Shown here: positions 43,270 through 52,107 of the stretch, one piece after another
Layout: each line of letters opens with the position of its first letter
How positions within the stretch are numbered: the stretch's first letter is position 1
Assembly: GCA_965115835.1 (NCBI GenBank)
Contig: OZ220471.1
Coordinates: 2,356,001-2,420,000, forward strand
Origin: Foliamicus sp965115835
GTDB lineage: Bacteria; Pseudomonadota; Gammaproteobacteria; Steroidobacterales; Foliamicaceae
Direction of reading: 5' to 3'
DNA: 64,000 bases
Notes under the pieces: generated by a model
Told to the model about the DNA's origin: nothing
The model's database searches: none
Seen by the model: the letters and a program-made list of their open reading frames with translations, nothing else
Translations under genes and position numbers: made by a program

Positions 43270-43731
43270 ATGCCCCGCAACCACAGAGCCCTGCCACTGG
43301 CGGGGCTGGTTTTCGCCCTCCCGGCAACAAGCGCCACCGAAATCGAACGCTTCAACCCGGCAGGGCTCTCGCAGCCCGACGGCTACTCCCAGGTGGTGGT
43401 AGCAAAAAACCCGGGCCGTTTCATCTACCTGGGCGGCAAGGCCGGCATCCGGCCCGACCACAGCTTCCCCGAAACGCTGGCCGAACAGTCGCGCCTGACC
43501 TTCGCCAATATCGACCGGGCGCTCAAGGCGGCCGGCGCCCGGCGCGAGGATGTGGTGGAAATCGCCATCTACATCGTCGATCTGGGGAACGTGGACCCGA
43601 GTCCCGTCTACGAGGAGGTGCGCAAATTCTTCCCCGCCGGCCACAAGCCGGCCTCGATGGTGATCGGAGTGTCCGCCCTGGCCTGGCCGGGGCTGCTGGT
43701 GGAGGTCAACGTGCGCGCCGTGACCGACTGA
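43270..43731 (+). CDS. Exported RidA/YjgF-family protein
   Basis: The 153-residue protein has an apparent signal peptide (RALPLAGLVFALPATSATE), then a RidA fold: GRFIYLGGKAGIRPD, FANIDRALKAAGARREDVVE and SMVIGVSALAWPGLLVEVNV. Cytoplasmic RidA deaminates reactive enamines and imines. Export is unusual and suggests a different substrate; the canonical arginine near the C-terminus is not evident (LVEVNVRAV is the closest). An AAGGAGA ribosome site precedes the ATG. Confidence 0.85.
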   Translation: MPRNHRALPLAGLVFALPATSATEIERFNPAGLSQPDGYSQVVVAKNPGRFIYLGGKAGIRPDHSFPETLAEQSRLTFANIDRALKAAGARREDVVEIAIYIVDLGNVDPSPVYEEVRKFFPAGHKPASMVIGVSALAWPGLLVEVNVRAVTD

Positions 43732-43862
43732 CCCGCAGGGATCGGCCTGGCGCTGGAACCGGCGAGTTTGCAGGGAGCACAAGAGACTTGGGCATAAAGC
43801 GCGGTGGCGAAAGGCGCTCCCGTCATGGCTTGCCTTTCGGGAGTTCCTGATACACTGAAATC

Positions 43863-45206
43863 ATGGCCAACAGCCCAAAGAACAGGGATGCGAAAGCCCG
43901 AATTCCCGACCTCGGGGGGCTGAGGGAGTTTTCGGAGAGCACGGATCGCGAAACTCCGGTTGCTTTTGTGGGGCGGGAGGAGCAGATCGGCGCCTTGAAG
44001 CGGGATTTGGAAGCCCGGTTCCGGCAACGGCAAGGCTGGGAAGGCCCGGGATTTCCGCCGGCTTGGGAAGGCGCTACCTGGCTTTTTCAGGGCGCTCCGG
44101 GGGCAGGCAAGACGGCGCTGCTGAGGCGCCTGAAAAACCTGAAGGTCAACGGGCGAGCCGTGCGGGTGTGCCTGATCGACGACGAAGCGGATTTATACAA
44201 TGATTTCCGGATGAAAAGGAAAATCGCCGAAGCCTTTGTCTCCGGCTCTGCCGCAAAGATGGTGGGCACGGATACAACGCAAACGGGCAAGGGCGCGAAG
44301 GTGGGCGGAGGCGTTTCCGGGTTCGGAGCCAGACTGGAAGGCTCGGCAGACGCCTCGAAAGGCAAGTCCGAACAGCGTGCAGGGCTGACCTGGGAAGACT
44401 GCGTAAACAAGGAAAAGTCGCAGAGTTCCTCGCCGCTATTGCTGCTGTTCGACGAAGCGCAGGCGCTCGAAAATCAGGCGGGGCCCCAGCTGAGATGGCT
44501 GCACAAGGGAGAACACGGTCTTCCGATCGTTCCCGTCTTCGGGGGGCTGGCGTGGACGAAAGAGCGGTTCGGAGAGTTGGGCATCTCCCGGTTTTCCGCA
44601 GGCCGCGTCCACACCCTGGAAGCGTTGTCGAAAGACGAGCGCCGGGAAGTCGTGCGGGCGTTCTTCGAAAAGTTCCGGGTGGCGGGAGTGAAAGAGGCAG
44701 GCAAGAAGTGGGAGAGACGGATTGCGGATGTTTGTCAGGGCTGGCCCCAGCACCTGCATGCGGGTCTGCAGGCGCTGGCCGGAGGGCTTGTAAAGGGAGG
44801 CGTCGATGGCGACCTGCGTTGCGTAGACGGGAAGTCGGTTCTCGAAAAGGAGGCGGCAAGACGCAAGGCTTACTATCAGGATCGTTTGGGCAGCGCACAG
44901 CTCAAGGCCAAGCGGCATCTGGTTGCCGCCTCTGTTGTCCGCATGCCTGAGGGCGCGAAAATGGCGGCGGACGATCTGGCGGATATCATCGCGGGGATTC
45001 ACAGCGAAACGGTTGCCGCCAGGGCTCCGAGTCGCTTGCAATTGCCGGAAGGGCATTCGCCCGCAAAATTTGTCAGGGCGATAATCCGCGCAGGGATCCT
45101 GCACGAGGACGGCGACGGATATCTGAGCGTTCCCATCCCTTCGTTTCGCGATTTCCTGGAGGGGTTGGCGCCCGGAACGGAAACCCTGCCGTCTCCTGCG
45201 CCCTGA
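43863..45206 (+). CDS. Solitary AAA/STAND-like ATPase of unknown role
   Basis: The 447-residue protein has FVGREEQIGALKRDLE leading to Walker A GAPGAGKT (77-84), Walker B LLLLFDEAQ (192-200), and an ORC/STAND-like helical C-terminal half ending in a winged-helix-like segment (IIRAGILHEDGDGYLSVPIP). A glycine- and lysine-rich insert sits at about 134-170 (GKGAKVGGGVSGFGARLEG). Such lone ATPases occur as accessory genes and some act in phage defence, but no partner is next to it: the RidA gene is 131 bases upstream and the TonB receptor 233 bases downstream. Function unknown. Confidence 0.75.
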   Translation: MANSPKNRDAKARIPDLGGLREFSESTDRETPVAFVGREEQIGALKRDLEARFRQRQGWEGPGFPPAWEGATWLFQGAPGAGKTALLRRLKNLKVNGRAVRVCLIDDEADLYNDFRMKRKIAEAFVSGSAAKMVGTDTTQTGKGAKVGGGVSGFGARLEGSADASKGKSEQRAGLTWEDCVNKEKSQSSSPLLLLFDEAQALENQAGPQLRWLHKGEHGLPIVPVFGGLAWTKERFGELGISRFSAGRVHTLEALSKDERREVVRAFFEKFRVAGVKEAGKKWERRIADVCQGWPQHLHAGLQALAGGLVKGGVDGDLRCVDGKSVLEKEAARRKAYYQDRLGSAQLKAKRHLVAASVVRMPEGAKMAADDLADIIAGIHSETVAARAPSRLQLPEGHSPAKFVRAIIRAGILHEDGDGYLSVPIPSFRDFLEGLAPGTETLPSPAP

Positions 45207-45293
45207 GGACACAAGGTTCAAGGAAGAACGACTGCGAGCGCAACGCGGCCCGGCGTCTGCTCCGGGATGTGCGGCGCGAGCATCCGCGCCAGA

Positions 45294-45338
45294 ATGCCGC
45301 CCCGGTCAGCGCCGCAAGATGGCTTGGCGGGAATGGCT
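45294..45338. repeat. ~44-base repeat, GC-rich copy
   Basis: This stretch resembles 48599-48642. After one small gap, the remaining differences are G here and A in the other copy (for example CGCCGCAAGATGGCTTGG against CGCCACAAAATGACTTGG). It lies in the gap before the TonB receptor promoter. Its nature is unknown. Confidence 0.45.
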
Positions 45339-45358
45339 GGCGCACCCGCGCCGTCCGG

Positions 45359-45387
45359 TTGACGCGGGTTGGCGCTACCGGTATAGT
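45359..45387 (+). promoter_or_regulatory. Sigma-70 promoter of the TonB-dependent receptor
   Basis: TTGACG (45359-45364) and TATAGT (45382-45387) are spaced exactly 17 bases apart, about 53 bases upstream of the ATG. This is the best promoter match in the window. The leader then carries a GAGGGGA ribosome site. Confidence 0.65.
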
Positions 45388-45439
45388 CGGCCGTTCTTAT
45401 TCTTTTGGAATAACTTGGGGACAATCAAAAGAGGGGACC

Positions 45440-48181
45440 ATGACGAATGAGAACAAGGCTCTGCAAAGAGCAATACGGTCGGTGCTCTATACTGGCGCCA
45501 TTTCCGCTTCAGTCGCTGCGCCTGCGGCCCTGGCGCAGCAAGAGGGCGACGACGAGGACGCAGTAGAGCTCGGAAGGCAAGTAGTTACCGGCTCGCGCAT
45601 CAAGCGCATGGATCTCGAGGGGGCGCGACCAGTAGTGGTCATCACCCGCGAGGAGATCGAACTGAGCGGGCAGGCGTCGGTGGCGGATGTGCTGCGCAAC
45701 AGCCCCGTCAACACTTTCGGCTCTTCGCGCGAGGTGTCCGGCAACAACTGGCTGGGGCAAGCATCCATCAGCCTTCACGGCCTCGGCGCCACCCGCAGTC
45801 TGTTGCTGCTGGACGGACGCCGCTCGCCGCGCTCGCCGGTCGCCACCAACCAGTTCAACGACCTCAACATCATCCCGCTGGCTGCGGTGGAGCGCATCGA
45901 AATCCTTACCGACAGCGCTTCGGCCATTTACGGCTCCGACGCCATCGGCGGCGTGATCAACATCATTCTCCGCAAGGACTACGAGGGCATGGAGGCCGTC
46001 GCCTCGCTGCAACGGCCCACGCAGGAGGGAGCGGATGCCGATGCCGGAATGATCACGCTCGGCGGCAACACCGGGCGAGGCCGTTTCCTGTTTGCGGCGG
46101 ACTTCCGCAACAAGTACCACATTGCATCGGCGGATCGCTTCTACTCCAAGGGCAACACGGGATACGACGCCGGTGCAGTGGACTATCCCGACGCGCCCTT
46201 CAGCGCCACCTGGTACGCTTGGGAGAACACCGACAACGTCAGTTCCTGGGGCAACACGATCTGGCCCGCCTACCTCGCCCCGTCGAACTGCGAGCAGGTG
46301 GTAAACCCGGACACCGGCGAGCGCCTGCTGGCGGGCCCCTACCTCGCCCGCAACGGGCAGGAGCGCTGCGGGTTCGATTACACCGCGTTTGCCTGGGAAA
46401 CGGCGGACATCAAGCGCTCCAGCGCGTTCTTTCATGCGGACTACGAAATCAACCCGGATCACGCGCTGCGCTTCCAGTCGATGTTCAGCACCGTGGACAA
46501 CCACGGTCGCTATGCGCCGGCAGTAGGCTTTTTCAGGGTGCCCGCGGGCGCAGCCGAAGGGCTGAAGCAGGGATTCAATTACGACATCCCCTATCCCGAG
46601 CGGCTCCCGTATTTCCTGGGCCATCGTTTCGTGGGCCTCGGCAACCGGGACTTCGAGGCCACCAACACCATGTTTGAAAACGCCATTCTGGCGTACGGCA
46701 CGGTGGGCCGCTTCGATTACGAGTTCGAGGCGCGACACACGCGCTACGGCGCCAAAGAGGACAGTTGCTGCTACGCCAAGGAATTCACCACATCCGAGTA
46801 CGTATCCCGGGGCCTCTACAACCCGTTCGATCCCCTGAGTGCCGGCAACGCAGACGCATACGGCGCGATCAAATCGAACGCCACCCGGGATATCCGTTCG
46901 GACTATCGCAGCTACAGCGGCAACGTGAGCTTCCAGATGTTCGAACTGCCCGAGGGGCCGGTCAGTTGGGCCTTCGGCTTCGACTATGCCGACGAGCGGT
47001 TCTACGACATCTACGATCCCTTGAGCGAGGGTGGCGACCTGATCGGCAGCGCCGGTAACAGCAGTGAGGGCGAGCGGGTGGTCGAGGCGGGCTTCGGCGA
47101 GGCCCTGTTCCCGGTGTTAAACAATCTGGAAGTCAGCGCGGCGGCACGCTACGACTCCTACGACGATTCCGCCGGCAGCGAGCTCAGCCTCTATCTGTCG
47201 GCGCGCTACCAGCCCACCGAGTGGCTGCTGTTGCGCGCCTCGTGGGGCGAGGGCTTCCGCGCCGCCAACATGTTCAACCTGTACGGCGCGCGCTCGTTCA
47301 GTGCGGAAGGCGGCACAGACCTGGTGCAATGCCAGCGCACCGGCGTCTCGGAGGAGGATTGCGTGGAAGAACAATACGCCACGTTCACCGGCGGCAATCC
47401 GCAACTGGTGCCGGAACTCTCCGACAGCTACAACATCGGCTTCGTGATCGACTACGAGCCCTACTACGCTCGCGTGGACTATTGGAGCCGGCAGATCAAA
47501 GAGGGCATCGGCTTGACCACGCTACAGGGGCTGATTAATGCGGAGCTGAAAAACCAGTGCGCCAACACCGGTACCATAGTGAACACGATCGACACGGGGG
47601 TGCCGGCTGAAATCATCGCATGCTCGCCGGGCAATGTGCTCAAGCGCGACCCGGATACGGGGGCGTTGATCGAGGCCGAAGCCGGCTGGAGCAACACCTT
47701 GAAGCAAGAATATGCCGGTGTGGATGTGCAGTTCAGCTACGAGCTCGAGACGGCCACGGCAGGCGACTTCACCTTCTCCTTGCTGGGTACCCGGGTGCTG
47801 CGCACCCGCCAACGTTCCGTTACGGCCACCGAATGGAGTTCCAGCCTCGGCGAAGGCGTGGGCGACAGCGCCCGACCCAAATACTCGGCGCAGGCTGCGG
47901 TGCGCTGGAGCTACACCGACCATACGCTCTCCGTTTACGCCCGGCACACCGCGGGCTATGTGCGGCCGGACGCCAATTTCTCGGCGCCTTCGCACACGGA
48001 ATACGACCTTACCTATCTCTGGGAATTGCCGTGGTGGGATGGTCGCGTCTCGGTGGGTGTGCTCAACCTCACCGACGAGGATCCAGAGCTCGACAGCTTC
48101 GCCTCCCCCAGGCCGGCGGTCTACGACCTCTACAGTCTGGACGGGCGGGTCCCCTACCTGAGCTACCGCCACTTCTTCTGA
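45440..48181 (+). CDS. TonB-dependent outer membrane receptor
   Basis: The 913-residue precursor has a signal peptide ending near AAPAALAQQ, a plug domain (VVTGSRIKRMDLEGARPVVV, LRNSPVNTFG, DSASAIYGSDAIGGVINIIL) and a long beta-barrel ending in the aromatic YLSYRHFF needed for outer-membrane assembly. The plug pattern is that of the Caulobacter-type receptors that import siderophores, sugars or peptides. No siderophore gene is nearby. The exported S9 peptidase 1.8 kb downstream makes peptide uptake plausible. Confidence 0.93.
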   Translation: MTNENKALQRAIRSVLYTGAISASVAAPAALAQQEGDDEDAVELGRQVVTGSRIKRMDLEGARPVVVITREEIELSGQASVADVLRNSPVNTFGSSREVSGNNWLGQASISLHGLGATRSLLLLDGRRSPRSPVATNQFNDLNIIPLAAVERIEILTDSASAIYGSDAIGGVINIILRKDYEGMEAVASLQRPTQEGADADAGMITLGGNTGRGRFLFAADFRNKYHIASADRFYSKGNTGYDAGAVDYPDAPFSATWYAWENTDNVSSWGNTIWPAYLAPSNCEQVVNPDTGERLLAGPYLARNGQERCGFDYTAFAWETADIKRSSAFFHADYEINPDHALRFQSMFSTVDNHGRYAPAVGFFRVPAGAAEGLKQGFNYDIPYPERLPYFLGHRFVGLGNRDFEATNTMFENAILAYGTVGRFDYEFEARHTRYGAKEDSCCYAKEFTTSEYVSRGLYNPFDPLSAGNADAYGAIKSNATRDIRSDYRSYSGNVSFQMFELPEGPVSWAFGFDYADERFYDIYDPLSEGGDLIGSAGNSSEGERVVEAGFGEALFPVLNNLEVSAAARYDSYDDSAGSELSLYLSARYQPTEWLLLRASWGEGFRAANMFNLYGARSFSAEGGTDLVQCQRTGVSEEDCVEEQYATFTGGNPQLVPELSDSYNIGFVIDYEPYYARVDYWSRQIKEGIGLTTLQGLINAELKNQCANTGTIVNTIDTGVPAEIIACSPGNVLKRDPDTGALIEAEAGWSNTLKQEYAGVDVQFSYELETATAGDFTFSLLGTRVLRTRQRSVTATEWSSSLGEGVGDSARPKYSAQAAVRWSYTDHTLSVYARHTAGYVRPDANFSAPSHTEYDLTYLWELPWWDGRVSVGVLNLTDEDPELDSFASPRPAVYDLYSLDGRVPYLSYRHFF

Positions 48182-48247
48182 TCTGAGGCAAACCGGGTCG
48201 GCCACCGCCTTGCCCTGCAGGGCGTTGCCGGTCCGGTTCCATTTCCG

Positions 48248-48287
48248 GGCCGCTGCTGGCACCCCCCGCGCCGGCAGCGGCCTTTTT
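48248..48287 (+). terminator. Rho-independent terminator of the TonB receptor gene
   Basis: A 13-base arm GGCCGCTGCTGGC (48248-48260) pairs with GCCGGCAGCGGCC (48270-48282) with one wobble, around a C-rich loop, followed by TTTTT (48283-48287). It lies 67 bases after the stop codon and is the clearest terminator in the window. Confidence 0.85.
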
Positions 48288-48810
48288 CTCTCTGCCGAGT
48301 TTCGGGCGGCACGAGAGAGGGAGGGAGGGTCGCCCGAAATACTTCTAGGAACAGTTGCGCCGCTTGCTTTTGAAGTTCTTCATCCCGGGCTGGAAGCCCT
48401 GTATCGGGCCATCGCCTTCGGCTACCACCAAACTGAACTGGCGCCTTTCGACACCTCCTGACCCCATCGCCGTGGTTGGGGGTGTGCGACGAGCGGTTTC
48501 TTCAGGGAAACAAAGTAGCCAAGCCACTCATTCGGCACCGGCCGGAGGGGAAGCCTTCCCCAACCCCAACCGATCCCCCAATCGGCCATCCGCACCAGAT
48601 ACCGCCCCATCAGCGCCACAAAATGACTTGGCAGGAATGGCTACACATGTCATGTTATGTTACAAATGCAAAAAGACTAGTGATTGGGGGCACTGGTTTA
48701 GCTACCGAAGCCTTGGGTAGATAGGCGGGATTCCTGTCCCTCGGGCTTGGTTGGACGATCAGGCGCTATAGCGCCTGAGGCATTGAGAAACAACCTGAGG
48801 AGGAAAAGAA
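48288..48810. other. Gene-free, structured intergenic region
   Basis: No convincing gene lies here. It contains a nine-base perfect inverted repeat (TTTCGGGCG 48300-48308 / CGCCCGAAA 48331-48339) around a purine-rich loop, a GGGGAA-TTCCCC hairpin near 48547, and at 48599-48642 the second, AT-shifted copy of a ~44-base repeat found at 45294. GC content falls from about 48600 onward into the lipoprotein genes. Confidence 0.5.
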
Positions 48811-49275
48811 ATGAGGAAACTACCACTAACCCGTAAAATTGCCTCGGCGGCCATTCTTGCGGTGGCTGCAATAGCAACAACGGGCTGTAAGGGGTCATGG
48901 AACTTTGGTTGTAAGGTCGGCAGTTCCGGGTGGTCATGCAATATCGACATCGGAGGCGCTTTTATTGCTGAAGGAAATATCCCCACCGACCGAGACCGCG
49001 GGTTGTCCGAATCAACGGCTCGCAAACTCACAAGAAGTCATATTGAAGACACCATGGCTATTCATGCGAATCCGCTTGTTTCAGGGTTTGTTGATTGGAG
49101 CTCTTTGCAAACTTCCGTTAATGGAAACTCTGTGGATTATTCCGTTAACGCACATATGTCAGGGTCGAAAGCGGCGCTACAGGCCAGCTTCGCGGTCGCC
49201 TCACTTTATCACGACGTAAATGGTACTTGGGATAGAAGCAAAGACGAAATAGAAATCCACAATAACCTGCAGTGA
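48811..49275 (+). CDS. Small lipoprotein of unknown function
   Basis: The 154-residue protein has a basic N-terminus, hydrophobic run and lipobox-like IATTGC at about residue 26, so it is probably a lipoprotein. The mature part has three more cysteines early on (including FGCKVG and WSCNID) and no recognisable domain. A strong GAGGAGG ribosome site precedes the ATG. Codon use is AT-richer than the neighbours, suggesting recent arrival. The next small lipoprotein follows 36 bases later and likely shares the transcript. Confidence 0.7.
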   Translation: MRKLPLTRKIASAAILAVAAIATTGCKGSWNFGCKVGSSGWSCNIDIGGAFIAEGNIPTDRDRGLSESTARKLTRSHIEDTMAIHANPLVSGFVDWSSLQTSVNGNSVDYSVNAHMSGSKAALQASFAVASLYHDVNGTWDRSKDEIEIHNNLQ

Positions 49276-49311
49276 CGCACACAATTACTAGAACGAGAAG
49301 TGAGGATATAT

Positions 49312-49635
49312 ATGAGAATATCCAGCCACCTGTTGCTTGTTGCTTCTGCGTTCCTATTCGCAGGATGCGCAATGCATAGCGACAGTACCAAGATTGCTTG
49401 GACCCAAGATGGCATCTATATGGAGGGATCCAACAAGCTTGCTTCTGGGGAAGATCATCCTATTCTCCAAGCAGTGAAGAAAGTATACGAGCAATGCGGC
49501 GGTGAGGTTGGCGAGAAGAAGACCCGCGTATCTTGGCGTACTGAAAACCCTTATCCTGTTTGGACGGAAGAGGATGGATGGCATTTCGAGGGTGTGAAAT
49601 GCTCCCCTCCCCCGGAGGATGGCGCAGAGGCGTAG
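49312..49635 (+). CDS. Small lipoprotein of unknown function
   Basis: The 107-residue protein has a clear lipoprotein signal (HLLLVASAFLFAGC). The mature chain has two further cysteines (EQCGGE and VKCSPP), possibly a disulfide, and several tryptophans; I recognise no domain. The ATG at 49312 has a TGAGGA ribosome site; the in-frame GTG four codons earlier is less likely. AT-rich like its upstream neighbour. Confidence 0.7.
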   Translation: MRISSHLLLVASAFLFAGCAMHSDSTKIAWTQDGIYMEGSNKLASGEDHPILQAVKKVYEQCGGEVGEKKTRVSWRTENPYPVWTEEDGWHFEGVKCSPPPEDGAEA

Positions 49636-50004
49636 AAAGGAAGGGCGTTCCTGTTTACCTGACTGGCGGATGGCTTTACCCGGACGCCCCGGAGCACCCT
49701 GAGTAGCAGAACGCTCCCTCCCTCGGAACAGCGCTGCCCCATATTCCGGTTTCGTAGCCGTATGCGGTTCCGCACCCTATCTGTCGCGTCGTCGGATCCG
49801 GTTCGATTCCCGGGAAGCGCTGCGAATAGCCCGGTAGCGACGGCGTCCGGCAGCGAAGCTGGCAAGCAGGTTCGTTTCGCGGCGCGGTGGCATCCGATCC
49901 CGGCCTGACCTTTCCGCCGGATTTTGGCGTTAGAATCGCAGGAAAACAAAAGGCGGCATCGCGATACCGCCTTTACCCAAAAACGAAAAAACGGGAGGTG
50001 TTCA
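49636..50004. other. Gene-free gap with a leader hairpin
   Basis: These 369 bases hold no convincing gene. Near the right end, AAAGGCGG (49949-49956) and CCGCCTTT (49967-49974) form an eight-pair hairpin in the probable leader of the peptidase mRNA. An 18-base match, GCAAGCAGGTTCGTTTCG at 49862-49879, recurs in inverse orientation near 27155-27172. Confidence 0.4.
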
Positions 50005-52059
50005 ATGAAACGATCGCACGGTCTACGTTACGGCGTGGCGCTGGCGGCTGTGCTGGTTGCCTGGCAGGCTCACGCGGAAGGAACCCGACAATACTCCGTT
50101 GGCGACTTTTTCAGGAATCCCGAGTTCGCGGCGTTGCAGCTGTCGCCGAACGGCGAGTGGCTGGCGGCAATCGGGCCGTACGGCGAGCGCCGCAACCTCT
50201 TTTCCATGCGGTTGTCCGACCGGAAGGCCCAGCGACTGACGAGCCTGCAAAGCGCGGGCCGGGAACAGGACAACAAGGACATCGCCTATTTCATGTGGGT
50301 GAATAACGAACGGCTGATCTTCGGCCTGGACGCGGACGGCAACGAGTCGTTCTCGCTGTACGCCGTGAATCGCGACGGCACCGATTTCCGGGAACTGTTC
50401 AAGGGCAACAAGGGCATCCTGTTGCGCCCCCTGAACACCTTCCCGCTGGACCGGCTGCGCGACGATCCCGAGCACATCCTGGTCACCAACAACGAACGCA
50501 ACCAAAGCTATCCCGATGTGTTCAGGATGAATGTGTACACCGGAAAGATGACCCGCGTGGAGACCAATCCGGGCTACATCACAGGATGGCTCACGGACTG
50601 GGACGGCAACATCCGCCTTGCCCTGGGGCATCCCGACAGCCGGGGGCGGGCGCCCGGGGCCGACGAGCTGCTGCGCCAGGTGGCCTGGTATCGCCCGGCG
50701 CAGGACGCCGAATGGCAGGTGGCGCACAGCACCCATACTTTCGACGGCCCGCGGTTTCAGCCCCTGGCCTTCGCCGCCGACAACCAGTCGATGTATGTGG
50801 CCACCAACGAGGGGCGCGACACCGCGGCCATTCATGTCTTCGACCCGGAAACCGGCCAGTTGGGCGAATTGATCCTGGCCGACGATCGCGCCGATTTGGG
50901 CGCGGGGCTGGCGCTCTCTCCCCGGGACCGCCGCCCGCTTTGGATCTCCTGGCAGCATGAAAAGCCGGAAATCGCCATGCTGGATGAGGAATTCGCCGCG
51001 CTGCAGGCCACCATCGACAGCGCGCTTCCCGATAACGTGAACCGCATCACCAGCATCAGCAGGGACGAAAACCGCATGCTGATCCTCTCGTACAGCGACC
51101 GCGACCCCGGAACCTACTACCTGTACGACAAGGCCACCGGAACCATCGAGTTTCTGGCCCGGGTCGCGCCCTGGATCGACCCGAAAGACATGAGCGCCAT
51201 GAGGCCGATCCGCTACCAAGCGCGCGACGGCGAGAAAATTCATGGCTACCTCACGACGCCGGCGGGCGCCGAGGCCCGGAATCTGCCGCTGATCGTCAAC
51301 CCGCACGGCGGACCGTACGGCGTACGGGATTCCTGGGGCTACAACGCGGAAACCCAGTTCCTGGCCAACCGGGGCTATGCCGTCATGCAGATCAACTACC
51401 GGGGCTCCGGCGGGTACGGCCAGCGCTTCATGGATATCGCCTGGCGGAAATGGGGCCTGGAAATGCAGGACGACATCACCGACGCGGTGCTGTGGGCAAT
51501 CGAAGAAGGCATCGCCGACCCCAACCGCATCTGCATCTACGGCGCCAGCTACGGCGGCTACGCCACCATGGCCGGCATCACCAAGACGCCGGAACTGTAC
51601 CGCTGCGCGGTGAACTATGTGGGTGTGGTGGACTTGATGGCGCTGCTCAATTACCACCGCAGGTCCGCCAACAGCGACTATATCGAGGCTTGGGGGAAGC
51701 GCGCCATCGGCGACCGCAGGAAGGACCGCGAACGGCTGCGGGCGACCTCCCCCATCAACCATCTGGACAAGATCAAGGTACCTCTCTATGTGGTGCACGG
51801 CAAGCGCGACCCCAGGGTTCCGCACGACAGCCAGTTCATCCCTCTGGTGCGCAAGCTGCGGGGCACGGAAATCGACTACAAGACCATGGTGAAGAACAAG
51901 GAAGGCCACGGCTTTCGAAAGGAGGGGAACCGGATCGAGCTCTATTCGGAGCTGGAGCGGTTCTTCGCCGAACACATCGGCGGGCAGCGCTCGTCGCTGG
52001 CGAGCCGCAGCAGCCCCGCAAGCGGCGCAACGGCCGGCGCAATGGACGCCAGTCCTTAA
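50005..52059 (+). CDS. Exported S9-family peptidase (prolyl oligopeptidase family)
   Basis: The 684-residue precursor has a signal peptide ending near WQAHAEG. The middle forms a beta-propeller (repeated GxxLxxxxxP-type strands) and the C-terminal ~260 residues an alpha/beta hydrolase: HGGPYGVRDSWGYN, nucleophile Ser ~515 in YGASYGGYATMAG, Asp in HGKRDPRVPH, and His in KEGHGFRKEGN. Such enzymes cleave oligopeptides, often after proline or acyl-amino acids. A GGGAGGTG site precedes the ATG. It probably supplies peptides for the Opp importer and TonB receptor. Confidence 0.92.
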   Translation: MKRSHGLRYGVALAAVLVAWQAHAEGTRQYSVGDFFRNPEFAALQLSPNGEWLAAIGPYGERRNLFSMRLSDRKAQRLTSLQSAGREQDNKDIAYFMWVNNERLIFGLDADGNESFSLYAVNRDGTDFRELFKGNKGILLRPLNTFPLDRLRDDPEHILVTNNERNQSYPDVFRMNVYTGKMTRVETNPGYITGWLTDWDGNIRLALGHPDSRGRAPGADELLRQVAWYRPAQDAEWQVAHSTHTFDGPRFQPLAFAADNQSMYVATNEGRDTAAIHVFDPETGQLGELILADDRADLGAGLALSPRDRRPLWISWQHEKPEIAMLDEEFAALQATIDSALPDNVNRITSISRDENRMLILSYSDRDPGTYYLYDKATGTIEFLARVAPWIDPKDMSAMRPIRYQARDGEKIHGYLTTPAGAEARNLPLIVNPHGGPYGVRDSWGYNAETQFLANRGYAVMQINYRGSGGYGQRFMDIAWRKWGLEMQDDITDAVLWAIEEGIADPNRICIYGASYGGYATMAGITKTPELYRCAVNYVGVVDLMALLNYHRRSANSDYIEAWGKRAIGDRRKDRERLRATSPINHLDKIKVPLYVVHGKRDPRVPHDSQFIPLVRKLRGTEIDYKTMVKNKEGHGFRKEGNRIELYSELERFFAEHIGGQRSSLASRSSPASGATAGAMDASP

Positions 52060-52107
52060 AGGGCGCGTTCCTCTCTGGGCGGGGGATCCGAGCCAGCCTG
52101 TGGAACT

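Noticed and set aside
48210..48720. Overlapping short open frames in the gap after the TonB receptor
   Set aside because: They span the terminator and hairpins, lack ribosome sites and show no family pattern; more likely repeat-derived noncoding sequence.
49731..49815. tRNA-like 3' half (GGTTCGATTCC with a possible acceptor pair)
   Set aside because: The T-loop and a near-matching acceptor stem are present, but no D-arm, U8 or proper anticodon loop can be drawn; the middle forms a different hairpin.
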